Origin: Salana multivorans | Lineage (GTDB): Bacteria; Actinomycetota; Actinomycetes; Actinomycetales; Beutenbergiaceae | DNA: 64,000 nucleotides | NCBI RefSeq assembly: GCF_003751805.1 | Contig: NZ_RKHQ01000001.1 | Coordinates: forward strand, 2,480,001-2,544,000 | Direction of reading: 5' to 3' | Shown: piece by piece, positions 14,336-23,809 of the stretch | Numbering within the stretch: the stretch's first letter is position 1 | Layout: each line of letters opens with the position of its first letter | Notes under the pieces: model-generated | Told to the model about the DNA's origin: nothing | What the model saw: only the letters and a program-made list of their open reading frames with translations | The model's database searches: none | Translations under genes and position numbers: made by a program

Positions 14336-15889
14336 TCAGCCCGCCCGCCAGGTCCGCCGGACGACGAGGCCGAGGAGCAGCAGGCCCGCGCCGACGGCGG
14401 CGAGCGGGAGGACGGCGACGCCCGTCCCGCCGAGGCCGTCCGGTCCCGCGTCGCCCGGGGTCGACCGCGCCTCCGCCGGGTCGGTCGCGTCGCCGGGCCC
14501 CGTCCCGTGCCCCGGCGTCGGCTCGGGCACGGGGGAGGGAGTCGGCGCCGGGCTGGACGGCGGTTCGGGCGCGGACGGGGAGGGAGCGGGAGGTGGACCC
14601 GAGGACGGGGCCGGCGACGGCACCGGGTCGCCGAGCGCGACGCCGAAGTCCTTCCCCGTGACGTCGGCGTCGACGTCGACCAGCACGGACCCCGACGGCC
14701 GCCAGACGACGCTCCCGCCCTCCGGCGGCACGAGCGTGAGCTCGTACCGGCCCGGCATCAGGCCGGCGAGCGCGTAGCCGCCGTCGGTGCCGGAGGTCGC
14801 GTCGATCGTCACGGTCACGGGGACGTCGTCGCCCCCGCCGGCCTGGTCGAGGCCGTCCGGCCCGAAGGAGTAGCCCCCGGTGATCCGGACGAGCGGCGAG
14901 GGCAGCGGCCGGTCGTCCGGCGAGGGCGCGCCGTCGCCGTCGACGTCCTCGTACACCGTGCCGGAGATCCGGCTCGACACGATGTGCACCGAGAACGGCC
15001 GCCCGACCACCTGGCCGACCCACCGGTCGCGCTCGCCCGGCGGCTCCAGGTCGCTGGTCTGGATGAGCGACGGGTCCGGCAGCCACACCGCGGTGCCCGG
15101 GGCGTGGCCCTGCGGCATCGTGAAGGGGATGCGGAACTCGCGCTGGCGCGCGCTGGGCGCCCACTCCCAGACGCAGGTCACCTCCGTCCCCGCATCGGAC
15201 GGCGGCTCGGCGGTGCACCCGGCGGGCAGGTCGTGCGGGCGCAGCCCGGGCGGGAAGGTCTGTGACGCCGTCAGGAGCTGCGCCCAGCTCCACCCGCCGT
15301 TCGCCACGATCAGCCGGAGAGCTGACTCGCCGGGGGAGGTCGCGATCGTGCGGCCGAGCGCGACCTGCGCGCCGGGGGAGGTGAGCACCGACATGGAGAC
15401 GGTGCGCGGGGGCACGTCCGAGACGTCGACCGGGGCACCGCCGAGGCGCGCCCCCGTGACGCGAGCCGTGAGCACGAGCGGCGTCCGGCCGTGCGTGCGC
15501 AGGTAGTCCGACGGGACGCGCGAGCTGTCCAGGAGGTGCACGAACCCGTCCCCCGGGACCGTGAGCGGCCCGCAGACCACGGCCGAGCCCGGGCCGTCCG
15601 GCTGGGCGCAGCTCGGGCGGCTCTCCGGCAGCATGGCGAGCCCGTTCCCGGACGGCCCGGCCGTGACCTCGACGTAGACGTCGTGCAGCGGCTCCGGGTT
15701 CGGGTTGACGAGGACGGAGCCCATCGTGAGGTTGAGTCCCGCGTACGGCATCAGCGAGGAGGACTGGACGTCGAACCTCGGGGGGAGCGGCTCCCCGCCG
15801 GCGCCCGCGGGTCCCGAGCCGAGCAGGACGAGGCAGAGGACGGCGGACAGGACGCCGCCGAGGCGGCGTGCGGACGGGCGTGAGCTCAC
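14336..15889 (-). CDS. SdrD-B-like surface protein with LGGTG-type sorting signal
   Basis: 517 aa. Signal peptide (about 1-30, ending AGAGGE). Two DUF11-like beta domains with paired cysteines follow (about 35-310, e.g. SCAQPDGPGSAVVCGPL and CTAEPPSDAGTEVTC). An SdrD B/prealbumin-like domain is at about 315-410, with ISGTVYEDVDGDG and a calcium-loop-like Asp cluster, then YALAGLMPGRYELTL. A Pro/Ser-rich wall-spanning linker leads to LGGTG, a hydrophobic helix and RRTWRAG. This is the plan of a sortase-anchored stalk or adhesin. The GTG start at 15889 directly precedes the signal peptide. It is transcribed toward the RCC1 gene and next to a two-component system. Confidence 0.82.
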   Translation of the reverse strand: MSSRPSARRLGGVLSAVLCLVLLGSGPAGAGGEPLPPRFDVQSSSLMPYAGLNLTMGSVLVNPNPEPLHDVYVEVTAGPSGNGLAMLPESRPSCAQPDGPGSAVVCGPLTVPGDGFVHLLDSSRVPSDYLRTHGRTPLVLTARVTGARLGGAPVDVSDVPPRTVSMSVLTSPGAQVALGRTIATSPGESALRLIVANGGWSWAQLLTASQTFPPGLRPHDLPAGCTAEPPSDAGTEVTCVWEWAPSARQREFRIPFTMPQGHAPGTAVWLPDPSLIQTSDLEPPGERDRWVGQVVGRPFSVHIVSSRISGTVYEDVDGDGAPSPDDRPLPSPLVRITGGYSFGPDGLDQAGGGDDVPVTVTIDATSGTDGGYALAGLMPGRYELTLVPPEGGSVVWRPSGSVLVDVDADVTGKDFGVALGDPVPSPAPSSGPPPAPSPSAPEPPSSPAPTPSPVPEPTPGHGTGPGDATDPAEARSTPGDAGPDGLGGTGVAVLPLAAVGAGLLLLGLVVRRTWRAG

Positions 15890-16019
15890 GGCGATGTCTC
15901 CGGGTCGGGTCGGACGGGTGCGGGCGCGCGGGCGGCGGCCCCGACGGGTCTCGCCCGCGCGCGGGCGCCACCCAGGGCGGTCGGGTCGGGAGTGAGGGCC
16001 GAGCCTCGGAGGACGGCGG

Positions 16020-17219
16020 TCAGTCGTTCGCGAGCGCGACCGTCACGACGAGCCCGCCCTCGCCGGGAGCCGTGAGGGTCAGCCGACCGCCGTGCCGACG
16101 GACGATGGCCTCGACGATGGCCAGACCGAGCCCGCGGCCGCGGGAGGCCGGCGTCGACGTGCGGCCAGCCACGCGGAAGAACGGGTCCGCCAGCCGGGCG
16201 AGGTCGTCCGGCGGGACGGTGCGGCCGCCGTTGACGACCTGGACGAACGACTCCGAGCCGGTCCGGGCGTTGACCCAGGTGCCGGTCGTGATGACGACGC
16301 TGCCGCCGGGGACGTTGTGCCGGATCGCGTTCTGCACGAGGTTCGCGGCGAGCTGGCGCAGCAGCACCGCGTCGCCGCGGGTCGGCGCCTCGCCGAGGCG
16401 GGGGACGAGGTGGACCTCGCGCGCCGCCGCCTCGGCCTGGCAGTCACCGACGACGTCGAGGACCAGCCCGGCCAGGTCGACGGGGTCGCGCGGCGGGTCG
16501 GCGTGCTCGATCTCGGCCAGGTCCATCAGCGACTCGACGGTTGCGATGCTGCGCTCGTTGGTCGCCCGGAGGTGGACGAGCAGGTCGGGGTCCGGCTCGG
16601 TCGTCCCGGACAGCGCGACGTCGAGCATCGCTCGCGTGCTCGCGAGCGGGGTGCGCAGCTCGTGCGACGCGTTCGCGGCGAACCGGCGGTGCGCCGTGAG
16701 CTGGTCGTCCAGCCGCCCCAGCATCTCGTTCATCGTGTCGGCGAGGTCGGTGAGCTCGTCGCGGGGTCCCGGAATGTCGATCCGGTGACGCAGGTCGCCG
16801 TGCGCGGCGCGGGTCGCGGCCTCGTTGACCTGCTGCAGCGGGCGGGTGAGCCGGCCGGCCGACACCCAGGAGACCCACCCCCCGGCGCCGACGATGAGCA
16901 CGAGGGCGGCGGCCGAGGCCCACAGGACGACGCGGACGAGCTCCTCGCGGCTGCCGATGCTGAGCAGCGCGGGCGAGAGCAGCCCGACGTCGACGACCTC
17001 GACGACGTCGGCGGGGGTGGCGCCGGCCGGGGCCTGCGGCGGCGAGCCGGTCGCCGTCTGCGTCGTGGCCGCGAACCCGTAGGTCGGCAGCAGCGTGACC
17101 ACCACGCCGAGGGCCGTGAGCACGACGGCGCTCGCCGCGACGAGCAGGACGACGTGGCTGAGCGCCAGGCGGGCGCGGACGGTGAGCCGGTGCCGCCGCG
17201 GCCAGCTAGCCGCGCTCAT
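16020..17219 (-). CDS. Sensor histidine kinase (HAMP-HisKA-HATPase)
   Basis: 399 aa. Two membrane helices (about 20-45 and 100-122) flank a short extracellular loop of about 50 residues. Then HAMP, HisKA with the phosphoacceptor motif SHELRTPLAS, and a HATPase domain ending GRGLGLAIVEAIV. It overlaps the response-regulator gene by 14 nt, so the two are coupled, with the regulator first. The pair is divergent from a lipoprotein/ABC exporter operon, as in two-component systems that control MacAB-type or antimicrobial-peptide transporters. Confidence 0.9.
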   Translation of the reverse strand: MSAASWPRRHRLTVRARLALSHVVLLVAASAVVLTALGVVVTLLPTYGFAATTQTATGSPPQAPAGATPADVVEVVDVGLLSPALLSIGSREELVRVVLWASAAALVLIVGAGGWVSWVSAGRLTRPLQQVNEAATRAAHGDLRHRIDIPGPRDELTDLADTMNEMLGRLDDQLTAHRRFAANASHELRTPLASTRAMLDVALSGTTEPDPDLLVHLRATNERSIATVESLMDLAEIEHADPPRDPVDLAGLVLDVVGDCQAEAAAREVHLVPRLGEAPTRGDAVLLRQLAANLVQNAIRHNVPGGSVVITTGTWVNARTGSESFVQVVNGGRTVPPDDLARLADPFFRVAGRTSTPASRGRGLGLAIVEAIVRRHGGRLTLTAPGEGGLVVTVALAND

Positions 17220-17886
17220 GCGCCTGCGCCCCGTCGATCGCGTACCCGGTGCCGGGGACCGTACGGATGACCGCGGGGGCCCCGATCTTGCGCCGCAGGG
17301 TGCTGATCGTGACCTTGACGCTGTTCGTCAGCGGGTCGGCGTTCTCGTCCCACGCCTTCTCCAGGAGCGTCTCCGCGCTCAGCACGCCGCCCTGCGCACG
17401 CAGCAGCAGCTCGAGCACGGCGAACTCCTTGCGGCTCAGGTGGACGAAGCGCCCGGCGCGGTACACCTCGCGCCGGTAGGGGTCGAGCGTGAGGTCGCCG
17501 GCGCGCAGGATGGGGGGCAGGGCCGTGAAGCGTCGCCGGGTCAGCGTGCGCAGGCGCGCGGTGAGCTCGGCCAGCTCGAACGGCTTCGTCAGGTAGTCGT
17601 CCGCGCCGAGGCGCAGGCCCTCGACCGTGTCGTCGAGCGAGCGGGCCGCCGTCAGCATGAGGATGGCGGGCCGCTCGGGACGGGCGACGAGGATGCGGCA
17701 CACCTCGTCGCCGTGGAGCCCCGGCAGGTCGCGATCGAGGACGACGACGTCGTAGTCGTTGACGTCGATCGCGAGCAGGGCCGCGTCCCCGTCGTCGGCG
17801 ACGTCGGCGGCGATCGCCTCGGCCGCCAGCCACCGCCGGATCGAGTCCGCGAGCAGCTCCTCGTCGTCGACGATCAACACCCGCAT
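17206..17886 (-). CDS. OmpR/PhoB-family response regulator
   Basis: 226 aa. Receiver domain (VDDEELL, phosphoacceptor Asp in VVVLDRDLPG, LTAAR, YLTKPF) and a C-terminal winged helix ending TVPGTGYAID. It is the first gene of the pair with the kinase at 16020-17219. Tandem 12-nt repeats and a palindrome in the divergent promoter are its likely binding site. Confidence 0.92.
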   Translation of the reverse strand: MRVLIVDDEELLADSIRRWLAAEAIAADVADDGDAALLAIDVNDYDVVVLDRDLPGLHGDEVCRILVARPERPAILMLTAARSLDDTVEGLRLGADDYLTKPFELAELTARLRTLTRRRFTALPPILRAGDLTLDPYRREVYRAGRFVHLSRKEFAVLELLLRAQGGVLSAETLLEKAWDENADPLTNSVKVTISTLRRKIGAPAVIRTVPGTGYAIDGAQAHERG

Positions 17887-17907
17887 CCGCTTCCCTCCGT
17901 TCGAGAC

Positions 17908-17943
17908 CAGTGAAGCACGCAGTGAAACACGCCCAAGGTTGGG
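17908..17943. promoter_or_regulatory. Candidate response-regulator operator in the divergent promoter
   Basis: Two contiguous 12-nt direct repeats, CAGTGAAGCACG and CAGTGAAACACG (17908-17931), then the palindrome CCCAAGGTTGGG (17932-17943). They lie between the regulator start (17886) and the lipoprotein start (18029). Tandem direct repeats are typical OmpR/PhoB-type sites, though 12 nt is slightly longer than the usual 11. Confidence 0.5.
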
Positions 17944-18028
17944 AAAAGGTCAACGCACGAGCTGACGCCGTCGCAACCGGTCGACGGGTGTGCTGGTTCC
18001 CTGCCCGCTCCACACGAAGGGAATCACC

Positions 18029-18553
18029 ATGCAGAGAACACGTAGCCGCCGGCACCCGGGTCGGCTCCTGAGCGCCGGCATCGCGGCGCTCGCGCTCACC
18101 GGCCTGCTCACCTCCTGCGCCGCCGACCAGTCCGCCCAGGAGGACGCCGAGCTCGACACGAGCAACGAGCAGACCGACTTCGACGACTGGAACCGCGACT
18201 TCACCGCCTGCATGGCGGACCAGGGCGTCGACCTGCCCAGCGGGTCCGGTGGGGACGGAGTCACGATGCTGGACCCGGGCGAGGTCGACATGGACGAGCT
18301 GCTCTCGGCGCAGCAGACCTGCTACGACCAGGTGGGCGAGCCTCCGGCGAGCCCCGACGACCCCGGCGTCGAGGAGCAGAACGAGGCCGAGCTGGCCTTC
18401 GCCAAGTGCATGCGGGATGCCGGCTACGACTTCCCCGACCCCGACTCCTCCGGGTCCGGCACCACGACGACGACGCTCGAGGGGGAGGTCGACCCGCAGG
18501 ACATCATGACGTGCCGCGAGGCGGCCGGTCTCGGCGGGGGCCCGGCGTCATGA
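18029..18553 (+). CDS. Lipoprotein, first gene of the ABC exporter operon
   Basis: 174 aa. A lipoprotein signal ends in the lipobox LLTSC, after which the protein is acidic. Two similar units, FTACMADQGVDLP and FAKCMRDAGYDFPDP, suggest an internal duplication with paired cysteines. No enzyme fold is recognised. It begins with AAGGGA before the ATG, and its stop overlaps the next ATG (ATGA). Similar small acidic lipoproteins accompany MacB-type transporters in actinobacteria, where they may act as outside sensors or substrate-binding parts; that role is inferred. Confidence 0.78.
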   Translation: MQRTRSRRHPGRLLSAGIAALALTGLLTSCAADQSAQEDAELDTSNEQTDFDDWNRDFTACMADQGVDLPSGSGGDGVTMLDPGEVDMDELLSAQQTCYDQVGEPPASPDDPGVEEQNEAELAFAKCMRDAGYDFPDPDSSGSGTTTTTLEGEVDPQDIMTCREAAGLGGGPAS

Positions 18554-19722
18554 GCGTCGAGACGCGGGGACAGGACGCGGCGGCGGCCCCGGCGGGGACC
18601 CCACCCGCCCCGTCGCCGCCTGGACCGCCGGCCGAGCCGCCGCCCGGGCCGTCCGGCGGCGGCCCGCGCCCGCGGCGGCGCTGGCCGTGGGTCGCGACCG
18701 GCGTCGCGGTCGTGGCCGCCGTCGCCGTCGGGCTGGGGCTGTTCCTGCGCCCGCCGGCCGCGTCGGCCGGGGACGACGCCACGGCGGTGGAGCACGAGAC
18801 CGCCGAGGTCCACCGCGGCGACCTCACCCAGGAGATCCGGCAGAAGGGCACGCTGCGGTTCGCCGACCCGCGCTCCCTCGGCACCGTGCTCGAGGGCACC
18901 ATCACGGGGCTGCCGGCCGCCGGAACGGTCATCGGCCGCGGTGCGGAGCTGCTGCGCGTCGACGACCTGCCCGTCGTCCTCCTCCTCGGGGACCTGCCGA
19001 TGTGGCGCCCGTTCGAGTCCGGCATGGCGGACGGGCGCGACGTGCTGCAGCTGGAGACCAACCTGGCCGAGCTGGGCTTCTTCGACCGCACGCCGGACGA
19101 GGAGTTCACCTGGCGCACGCGCGACGCGATCCGTCGCTGGCAGAAGTCGCTCGGCCTCGAGCGCACCGGCTCGATCGAGCTGGGCCGGATCGTGTTCGAG
19201 CCGTCCGACGTCCGCGTCGGCTCGGCGGCGGCCGCGATCGGCGACCCCGCGTCGCCCGAGGCGCTCGACGTCACGGGGACCGCCAAGGAGATCGTGGCGA
19301 GCGTCGACCCGAACCTCGCCGCCGTCGCCGTCCCCGGCGCGGCGACGAGCGTGTCGCTGCCCGACGGCACCCGGGCCGAGGCGACCATCGAGTCGGTCGG
19401 GTCCCCCCGCGAGGAGGAGGACGGCTCCGGCGGCAAGGACCTGAAGATCCCGCTCGTGCTGCGGCTCGACGACCCGTCGCAGGGCGAGGCGCTGGACAAC
19501 GTCGGCGTCACGCTCCAGCTCTCCCGGGTGATCCGGGAGGACGCGCTCCTCGTCCCCGTGCTCGCGCTCCTCGCGGCGCCCGAGGGTGGCTTCGCGGTCC
19601 AGGTGCTCGACGGCGGGGCGGTCCGCGACGTCCCGATCGAGATCGGCGCGTTCGCCGGCTCGATGGTGGAGGTCACCGGCGGTGAGCTCGCCGAGGGCGA
19701 CGAGGTGGTGGTCGGACGATGA
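18550..19722 (+). CDS. Membrane-fusion/adaptor protein with peptidoglycan-binding domain
   Basis: 390 aa. A Pro-rich cytoplasmic N-terminus, one membrane helix (about 46-66), then an HlyD/MacA-like beta region. A PG_binding_1 module is inserted at about 170-220 ([11 protein letters not shown] ... [12 protein letters not shown]). The C-terminal part resembles RND/MacA adaptors ([19 protein letters not shown]). It should bridge the ABC pump to the cell wall. Starts by ATGA overlap with the lipoprotein gene and overlaps the ATPase gene in the same way. Confidence 0.85.
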   Translation: MSVETRGQDAAAAPAGTPPAPSPPGPPAEPPPGPSGGGPRPRRRWPWVATGVAVVAAVAVGLGLFLRPPAASAGDDATAVEHETAEVHRGDLTQEIRQKGTLRFADPRSLGTVLEGTITGLPAAGTVIGRGAELLRVDDLPVVLLLGDLPMWRPFESGMADGRDVLQLETNLAELGFFDRTPDEEFTWRTRDAIRRWQKSLGLERTGSIELGRIVFEPSDVRVGSAAAAIGDPASPEALDVTGTAKEIVASVDPNLAAVAVPGAATSVSLPDGTRAEATIESVGSPREEEDGSGGKDLKIPLVLRLDDPSQGEALDNVGVTLQLSRVIREDALLVPVLALLAAPEGGFAVQVLDGGAVRDVPIEIGAFAGSMVEVTGGELAEGDEVVVGR

Positions 19723-20450
19723 CCGCGGACGTGGAGATGGTGGGCGCCGTGCGCTCGTTCGGGTCGCCGCCGACCGTCGCCCTCGCCGGCGTCGACCTGT
19801 GCGTCGAGCGGGGCGAGATGGTCGCGGTGGTCGGGCCCAGCGGGTCCGGGAAGTCCACGATGCTCAACCTCATGGGCACGCTCGACCGGCCGACGGCCGG
19901 CACCGTGCGGATCGCCGGCACCGACGTCTCGACGCTCGAGGACGGCGAGCTCTCCGCGCTGCGGGCGCACACGATCGGCTTCGTGTTCCAGCAGTTCCAC
20001 CTGTCCGACGGCGTCACCGCGCTCGACAACGTCGCCACCGGTCTCCTCTACACGGGGATGCCCGTGCGGGAGCGGCGGCGCCGGGCCGGCCTGGCGCTGG
20101 AGCAGGTGGGGCTCGGCCATCGCACGAGGCACCTGCCGCGCCAGCTCTCCGGGGGAGAGAAGCAGCGGGTCGCGATCGCGCGCGCCGTCGTCGGCCGGCC
20201 CCGGCTGCTGCTGGCCGACGAACCGACCGGCGCGCTCGACAGTCGCTCGGGCGAGACCGTCATCCGGATCCTCGGCGAGCTGCACGCCGCCGGGACCACC
20301 GTCGTCGTCATCACCCACGACCGCGGGCTCGCCGAGCGGATGCCGCGACGGGTCTCGCTCAAGGACGGCCGCATCGTCTCCGACGAGTCGGACGATCCCG
20401 TCGCGGGCGCCGACCGGCCGCGCGCCGGGGGCGGGAGGGCCGCCGCGTGA
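19719..20450 (+). CDS. ABC transporter ATPase, MacB/LolD type
   Basis: 243 aa. Walker [11 protein letters not shown]-loop FVFQQFHL, signature [14 protein letters not shown], Walker [13 protein letters not shown] and switch His in VVVITHDR. It is a stand-alone ATPase domain of the type that pairs with FtsX-like permeases. It overlaps both neighbours by 4 nt. Confidence 0.94.
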   Translation: MTADVEMVGAVRSFGSPPTVALAGVDLCVERGEMVAVVGPSGSGKSTMLNLMGTLDRPTAGTVRIAGTDVSTLEDGELSALRAHTIGFVFQQFHLSDGVTALDNVATGLLYTGMPVRERRRRAGLALEQVGLGHRTRHLPRQLSGGEKQRVAIARAVVGRPRLLLADEPTGALDSRSGETVIRILGELHAAGTTVVVITHDRGLAERMPRRVSLKDGRIVSDESDDPVAGADRPRAGGGRAAA

Positions 20451-21631
20451 CCCCGCGCTCCCGGCTGCGCCCGGGCGACCTGGTCGGGCTGGGCTTCCAC
20501 GGCCTGCGCGCGCACCCGCTGCGGGCCGTGCTCTCGGCCCTCGGCATCGCGATCGGCATCGCCGCGATGGTGGCCGTCATCGGCATCTCGACGTCGAGCG
20601 AGGCGCTGGTGCGCGAGCGCCTCGCCGCACTCGGCACGAACCTGCTGACGGCCTCGGCCGGCACCGACCTGTTCGGCAAGGAGACCTCGCTGCCCGCCGA
20701 CGCGGTCGAGCGCGTCCGGCGCATCGACGGGGTGACGGACGCGAGCTGGCTGGCCGGGCTGTCCGACGTGCACGTCTACCGGAACGCGCTCGTCGATCCC
20801 GATGCGACCTCCGGCCTCACCGTCGCCGCGGCCGACCTCGACCTGCTCCGGGCGGTCAGCGGCGAGCTCGCCGACGGTGTGTGGCTGAACGACGCGACGG
20901 CCCGCCTGCCCGGCGTCGTGCTCGGCACCAAGGCGGCGGACCGGCTCGGCATCGTCGACGTCGGCGGGACGGTCTGGCTCGGCGACCAGTCGTTCGCCGT
21001 GCTCGGCATCCTCGCGCCGTCGGCGCTGGTGCCCGAGCTCGACACGACGGCGCTGATCGGCGAGCCGGTCGCCCGGGACCTCTTCGCCTTCGACGGCTCG
21101 CCCGGCAGCATCTACGAGCGGTCGCGGGACGACGCGGTCGAGCGCGTCAGGGAGCTCCTGCCGCGCACGATCAACCCCGAGGCGCCCAACGAGGTGAAGG
21201 TCAGCCGACCCTCCGACGCGCTCGCGGCGCAGAACACGGTCGACCAGGCGTTCACCGGGCTGCTCGTCGGCGTCGGGTCGATCGCGCTGCTGGTCGGCGG
21301 CATCGGCGTGGCGAACACCATGGTGATCTCGGTGCTGGAACGCCGGCGCGAGATCGGCCTGCGGCGGGCCATCGGGGCGACCCGCAGCCACATCCGCTCG
21401 CAGTTCCTCGTCGAGGCGATCCTGCTGGCCGCGTGCGGCGGCGTGGCCGGGACCGTGCTCGGCTGGGGCATCACCGCGGCGGTCGCGTCGGCGAACGGCT
21501 GGCTCGTGTCGGTCCCGCCGCTCGTGCTCGCCGCCGGGGTGACGGTGACCGTCGTCGTGGGCGCGGTGGCCGGGATGCTGCCGGCGATCCGGGCGGCGCG
21601 GACCTCGCCGACCGTCGCGCTGAGCGCCTGA
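20447..21631 (+). CDS. ABC transporter permease, MacB/FtsX type
   Basis: 394 aa from GTG 20447 (GTGA overlap). One N-terminal helix ([20 protein letters not shown]), a MacB-like extracytoplasmic domain (about 60-265), then three C-terminal helices with the conserved [16 protein letters not shown] loop. Last gene of the four-gene operon that probably exports or senses an envelope-active compound, regulated by the divergent two-component pair. Confidence 0.92.
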   Translation: MTPRSRLRPGDLVGLGFHGLRAHPLRAVLSALGIAIGIAAMVAVIGISTSSEALVRERLAALGTNLLTASAGTDLFGKETSLPADAVERVRRIDGVTDASWLAGLSDVHVYRNALVDPDATSGLTVAAADLDLLRAVSGELADGVWLNDATARLPGVVLGTKAADRLGIVDVGGTVWLGDQSFAVLGILAPSALVPELDTTALIGEPVARDLFAFDGSPGSIYERSRDDAVERVRELLPRTINPEAPNEVKVSRPSDALAAQNTVDQAFTGLLVGVGSIALLVGGIGVANTMVISVLERRREIGLRRAIGATRSHIRSQFLVEAILLAACGGVAGTVLGWGITAAVASANGWLVSVPPLVLAAGVTVTVVVGAVAGMLPAIRAARTSPTVALSA

Positions 21632-21655
21632 GCGCCTGAGCGCCGGCTGGAGGAC

Positions 21656-21695
21656 GCGGGTGGCACCGGGCGGGTGAGCGTCCGGCGCCACCCGC
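21656..21695. terminator. Convergent terminator hairpin
   Basis: GCGGGTGGC / GCCACCCGC stem (9 perfect pairs) with a 22-nt loop, between the permease and the opposing LuxR response regulator. Confidence 0.5.
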
Positions 21696-21719
21696 TCTCC
21701 TCGCGTCGGCCGGACGCGG

Positions 21720-22442
21720 CTACGCGCCGGGCGACACCAGCCCGGTCTCGTACGCGGTCACGACGAGCTGCACCCGGTCGCGCGCGCCGAGTTTCGCCAG
21801 GATGCGCCCGACGTGCGTCTTGACGGTCGCCTCGGCCACGAACAGCTCGGTCGCGATCTCGGAGTTGGTGAACCCCCGCGCGATGAGGACGAGCACCTCC
21901 CGCTCCCGATCGGTCAGGTCGTCCAGCGCCTCCAGCGGCGTCCGCTCGGTGGCCGGCAGCGTCGCGGCGACGTGCTCGATGAGCCGCCGCGTCACCGACG
22001 GCGCGACGACGGCGTCGCCGGCGTGCACGGTCCGGATGGCGCCGAGCATGTCCTCGGGCTGGGTGTCCTTGAGCAGGAACCCGCTCGCGCCCGCCTTGAT
22101 GGCGGTGAAGACGTACTCGTCGAGGTCGAACGTCGTGAGGATGATGACCTTCGGCGTGGCGTGCCCGGCCGGTCGCGGTGCGCACAGCAGCGCCTCCGTC
22201 GCCGAGATGCCGTCGCGGCCCGGCATGCGCACGTCCATGAGCACGACGTCGACGTCGTAGCTCGGCAGCACGCGCAGCGCCTGGTCTCCGTCGCTCGCCT
22301 CGACGACGACCGTCATGTCGGGCTGGGAGTTGATGACCATCGCGAACCCGGCCCGCACGAGCTGCTGGTCGTCGACGAGCGCGACGCGGATCCGCGCCCC
22401 GCCGCCGTCGCCGGTCCCGTCACCCATCACGCTCTCGCTCAC
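21720..22442 (-). CDS. NarL/LuxR-family response regulator
   Basis: 240 aa. Receiver domain with VDDQQLVRAG, phosphoacceptor Asp in VVLMDVRMPG and LKDTQPED, then LuxR HTH (LTDREREVLVLIARG ... VAEATVKTHVGRIL). Follows its kinase gene (22500-23756) after 57 nt, and the pair is probably co-transcribed. An in-frame ATG at 22427 would remove five residues. Confidence 0.92.
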   Translation of the reverse strand: MSESVMGDGTGDGGGARIRVALVDDQQLVRAGFAMVINSQPDMTVVVEASDGDQALRVLPSYDVDVVLMDVRMPGRDGISATEALLCAPRPAGHATPKVIILTTFDLDEYVFTAIKAGASGFLLKDTQPEDMLGAIRTVHAGDAVVAPSVTRRLIEHVAATLPATERTPLEALDDLTDREREVLVLIARGFTNSEIATELFVAEATVKTHVGRILAKLGARDRVQLVVTAYETGLVSPGA

Positions 22443-22499
22443 CCGTCCCCGTCCGTTCCCTCGTCGTCCCGTCGCGCCGACCGTCCGGTCGTGCCACCG

Positions 22500-23756
22500 T
22501 TACCAGCGTCCCATCGTGCCCGCCACGATGGCGGAGGTCGGCAGCGTGGCCTTGACCCGCCAGCCGCCGCCCGGTCGCGGCCCGCTCTCGAGACTGCCCG
22601 AGAACAGCGCGATCCGCTCGCGCATCCCGAGGATGCCGTTGCCGGCACCGTCGTCGCCGGCCGCCGCGCCGCGCCCGTCGTCGTCGATCTGGACGACGAG
22701 CGCACCCGGGTGCCACGCGACGTCGACGCGGGCGTGCACGACGCCGGGCGTCCCCGCGTGCTTGAGCACGTTCGTGAGCGACTCCTGGCACACCCGGTAG
22801 ACCGCGAGGTCGGCGGCGGGGGTGAGCGGCAGCCGCTCGCCCCATGTCACGACCTCGACCCCGAGACCCGACTCGCGCACGGTGCGGACGAGGTCGTCCA
22901 GCGACGCCAGGCCCGGCTGGGGCGCGGTGTCGGCCGCTGCGTCCCCGCGCAGCACGCCGAGGATGCGCCGCGTGTCGGCGAGGGCGCCGCGGGCGGTGTC
23001 GGCGATCGTCTCCAGCGCGCCGACCGCGAGGTCCGGGTCGGTCCGGGCCGCGTACCGCCCGCCGTCCGCCTGCGCGACGATGATGGAGAGGGAGTGGGCG
23101 ACGACGTCGTGCATCTCGCGGGCGATCCGGGCGCGCTCCGCGCCGGCCGCGATGACGGCCTGCTGGTCGCGCTCGTACTCCAGCCGGGCGGCCCGCTCGC
23201 GCAGCGACTCCCACCGGGCGCGCGTGCTGCGGCGCAGCAGGCCCAGCGCCCAGGCGACGACGACCGGGGCCGCCATCGCGATGAAGAGGAACACCACGCC
23301 GATCGCGCGGTCGCTGAAGCTGCCCCACACCGCCGCCTCCTGCAGGGCGACGAGGCCGCTGCCGAGGAGGGCGGAGCTGAGGCTGGCGCGGCGAGCCCAG
23401 CGCGGGCCGTGGACGGCCGTGGAGTAGACCGACACGTAGATCAGGAGGTCGATCGGCAGCAGCGGCGGGCCGAGGAGCCAGTGCAGCAGCGCGAGGGCGT
23501 TGACCGCGACGGCGCTGGCCACCGGGAACCGCCGGCGCACGGCGAGCGCCGCCGGCATCCCGAGCGAGGCGAGCCAGGTCGTGACGAGGCCGGCGGCGCC
23601 GCCCTCGACCGAGGTGCCGAGCGTGACGAACGAGAACCCGCCGAGCAGGAGGAAGGCGAGGACCGCGAGGCTCACGTCGAGGATCCAGCCGCGCCGCGTG
23701 AGCCAGGCGTCGGCCTGCTGCACGGGCGAGTCGGAGGTCGCGGTCGGGAAGGTCAC
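22500..23756 (-). CDS. NarL-type sensor histidine kinase
   Basis: 418 aa. About five membrane helices in residues 25-190, a HisKA_3 dimerisation domain with phosphoacceptor His in REMHDVVAHSLS, and a HATPase domain with GNGILGMRERIALF. It has no large extracellular domain, so it may sense within the membrane, as in DesK-like kinases. Partner of the regulator just downstream. Confidence 0.9.
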   Translation of the reverse strand: MTFPTATSDSPVQQADAWLTRRGWILDVSLAVLAFLLLGGFSFVTLGTSVEGGAAGLVTTWLASLGMPAALAVRRRFPVASAVAVNALALLHWLLGPPLLPIDLLIYVSVYSTAVHGPRWARRASLSSALLGSGLVALQEAAVWGSFSDRAIGVVFLFIAMAAPVVVAWALGLLRRSTRARWESLRERAARLEYERDQQAVIAAGAERARIAREMHDVVAHSLSIIVAQADGGRYAARTDPDLAVGALETIADTARGALADTRRILGVLRGDAAADTAPQPGLASLDDLVRTVRESGLGVEVVTWGERLPLTPAADLAVYRVCQESLTNVLKHAGTPGVVHARVDVAWHPGALVVQIDDDGRGAAAGDDGAGNGILGMRERIALFSGSLESGPRPGGGWRVKATLPTSAIVAGTMGRW

Positions 23757-23809
23757 CCCGGCAGCCTACGAGCGGGGCCGCGTCCGGCGGGTCATCCCGT
23801 GGTGCCGTT

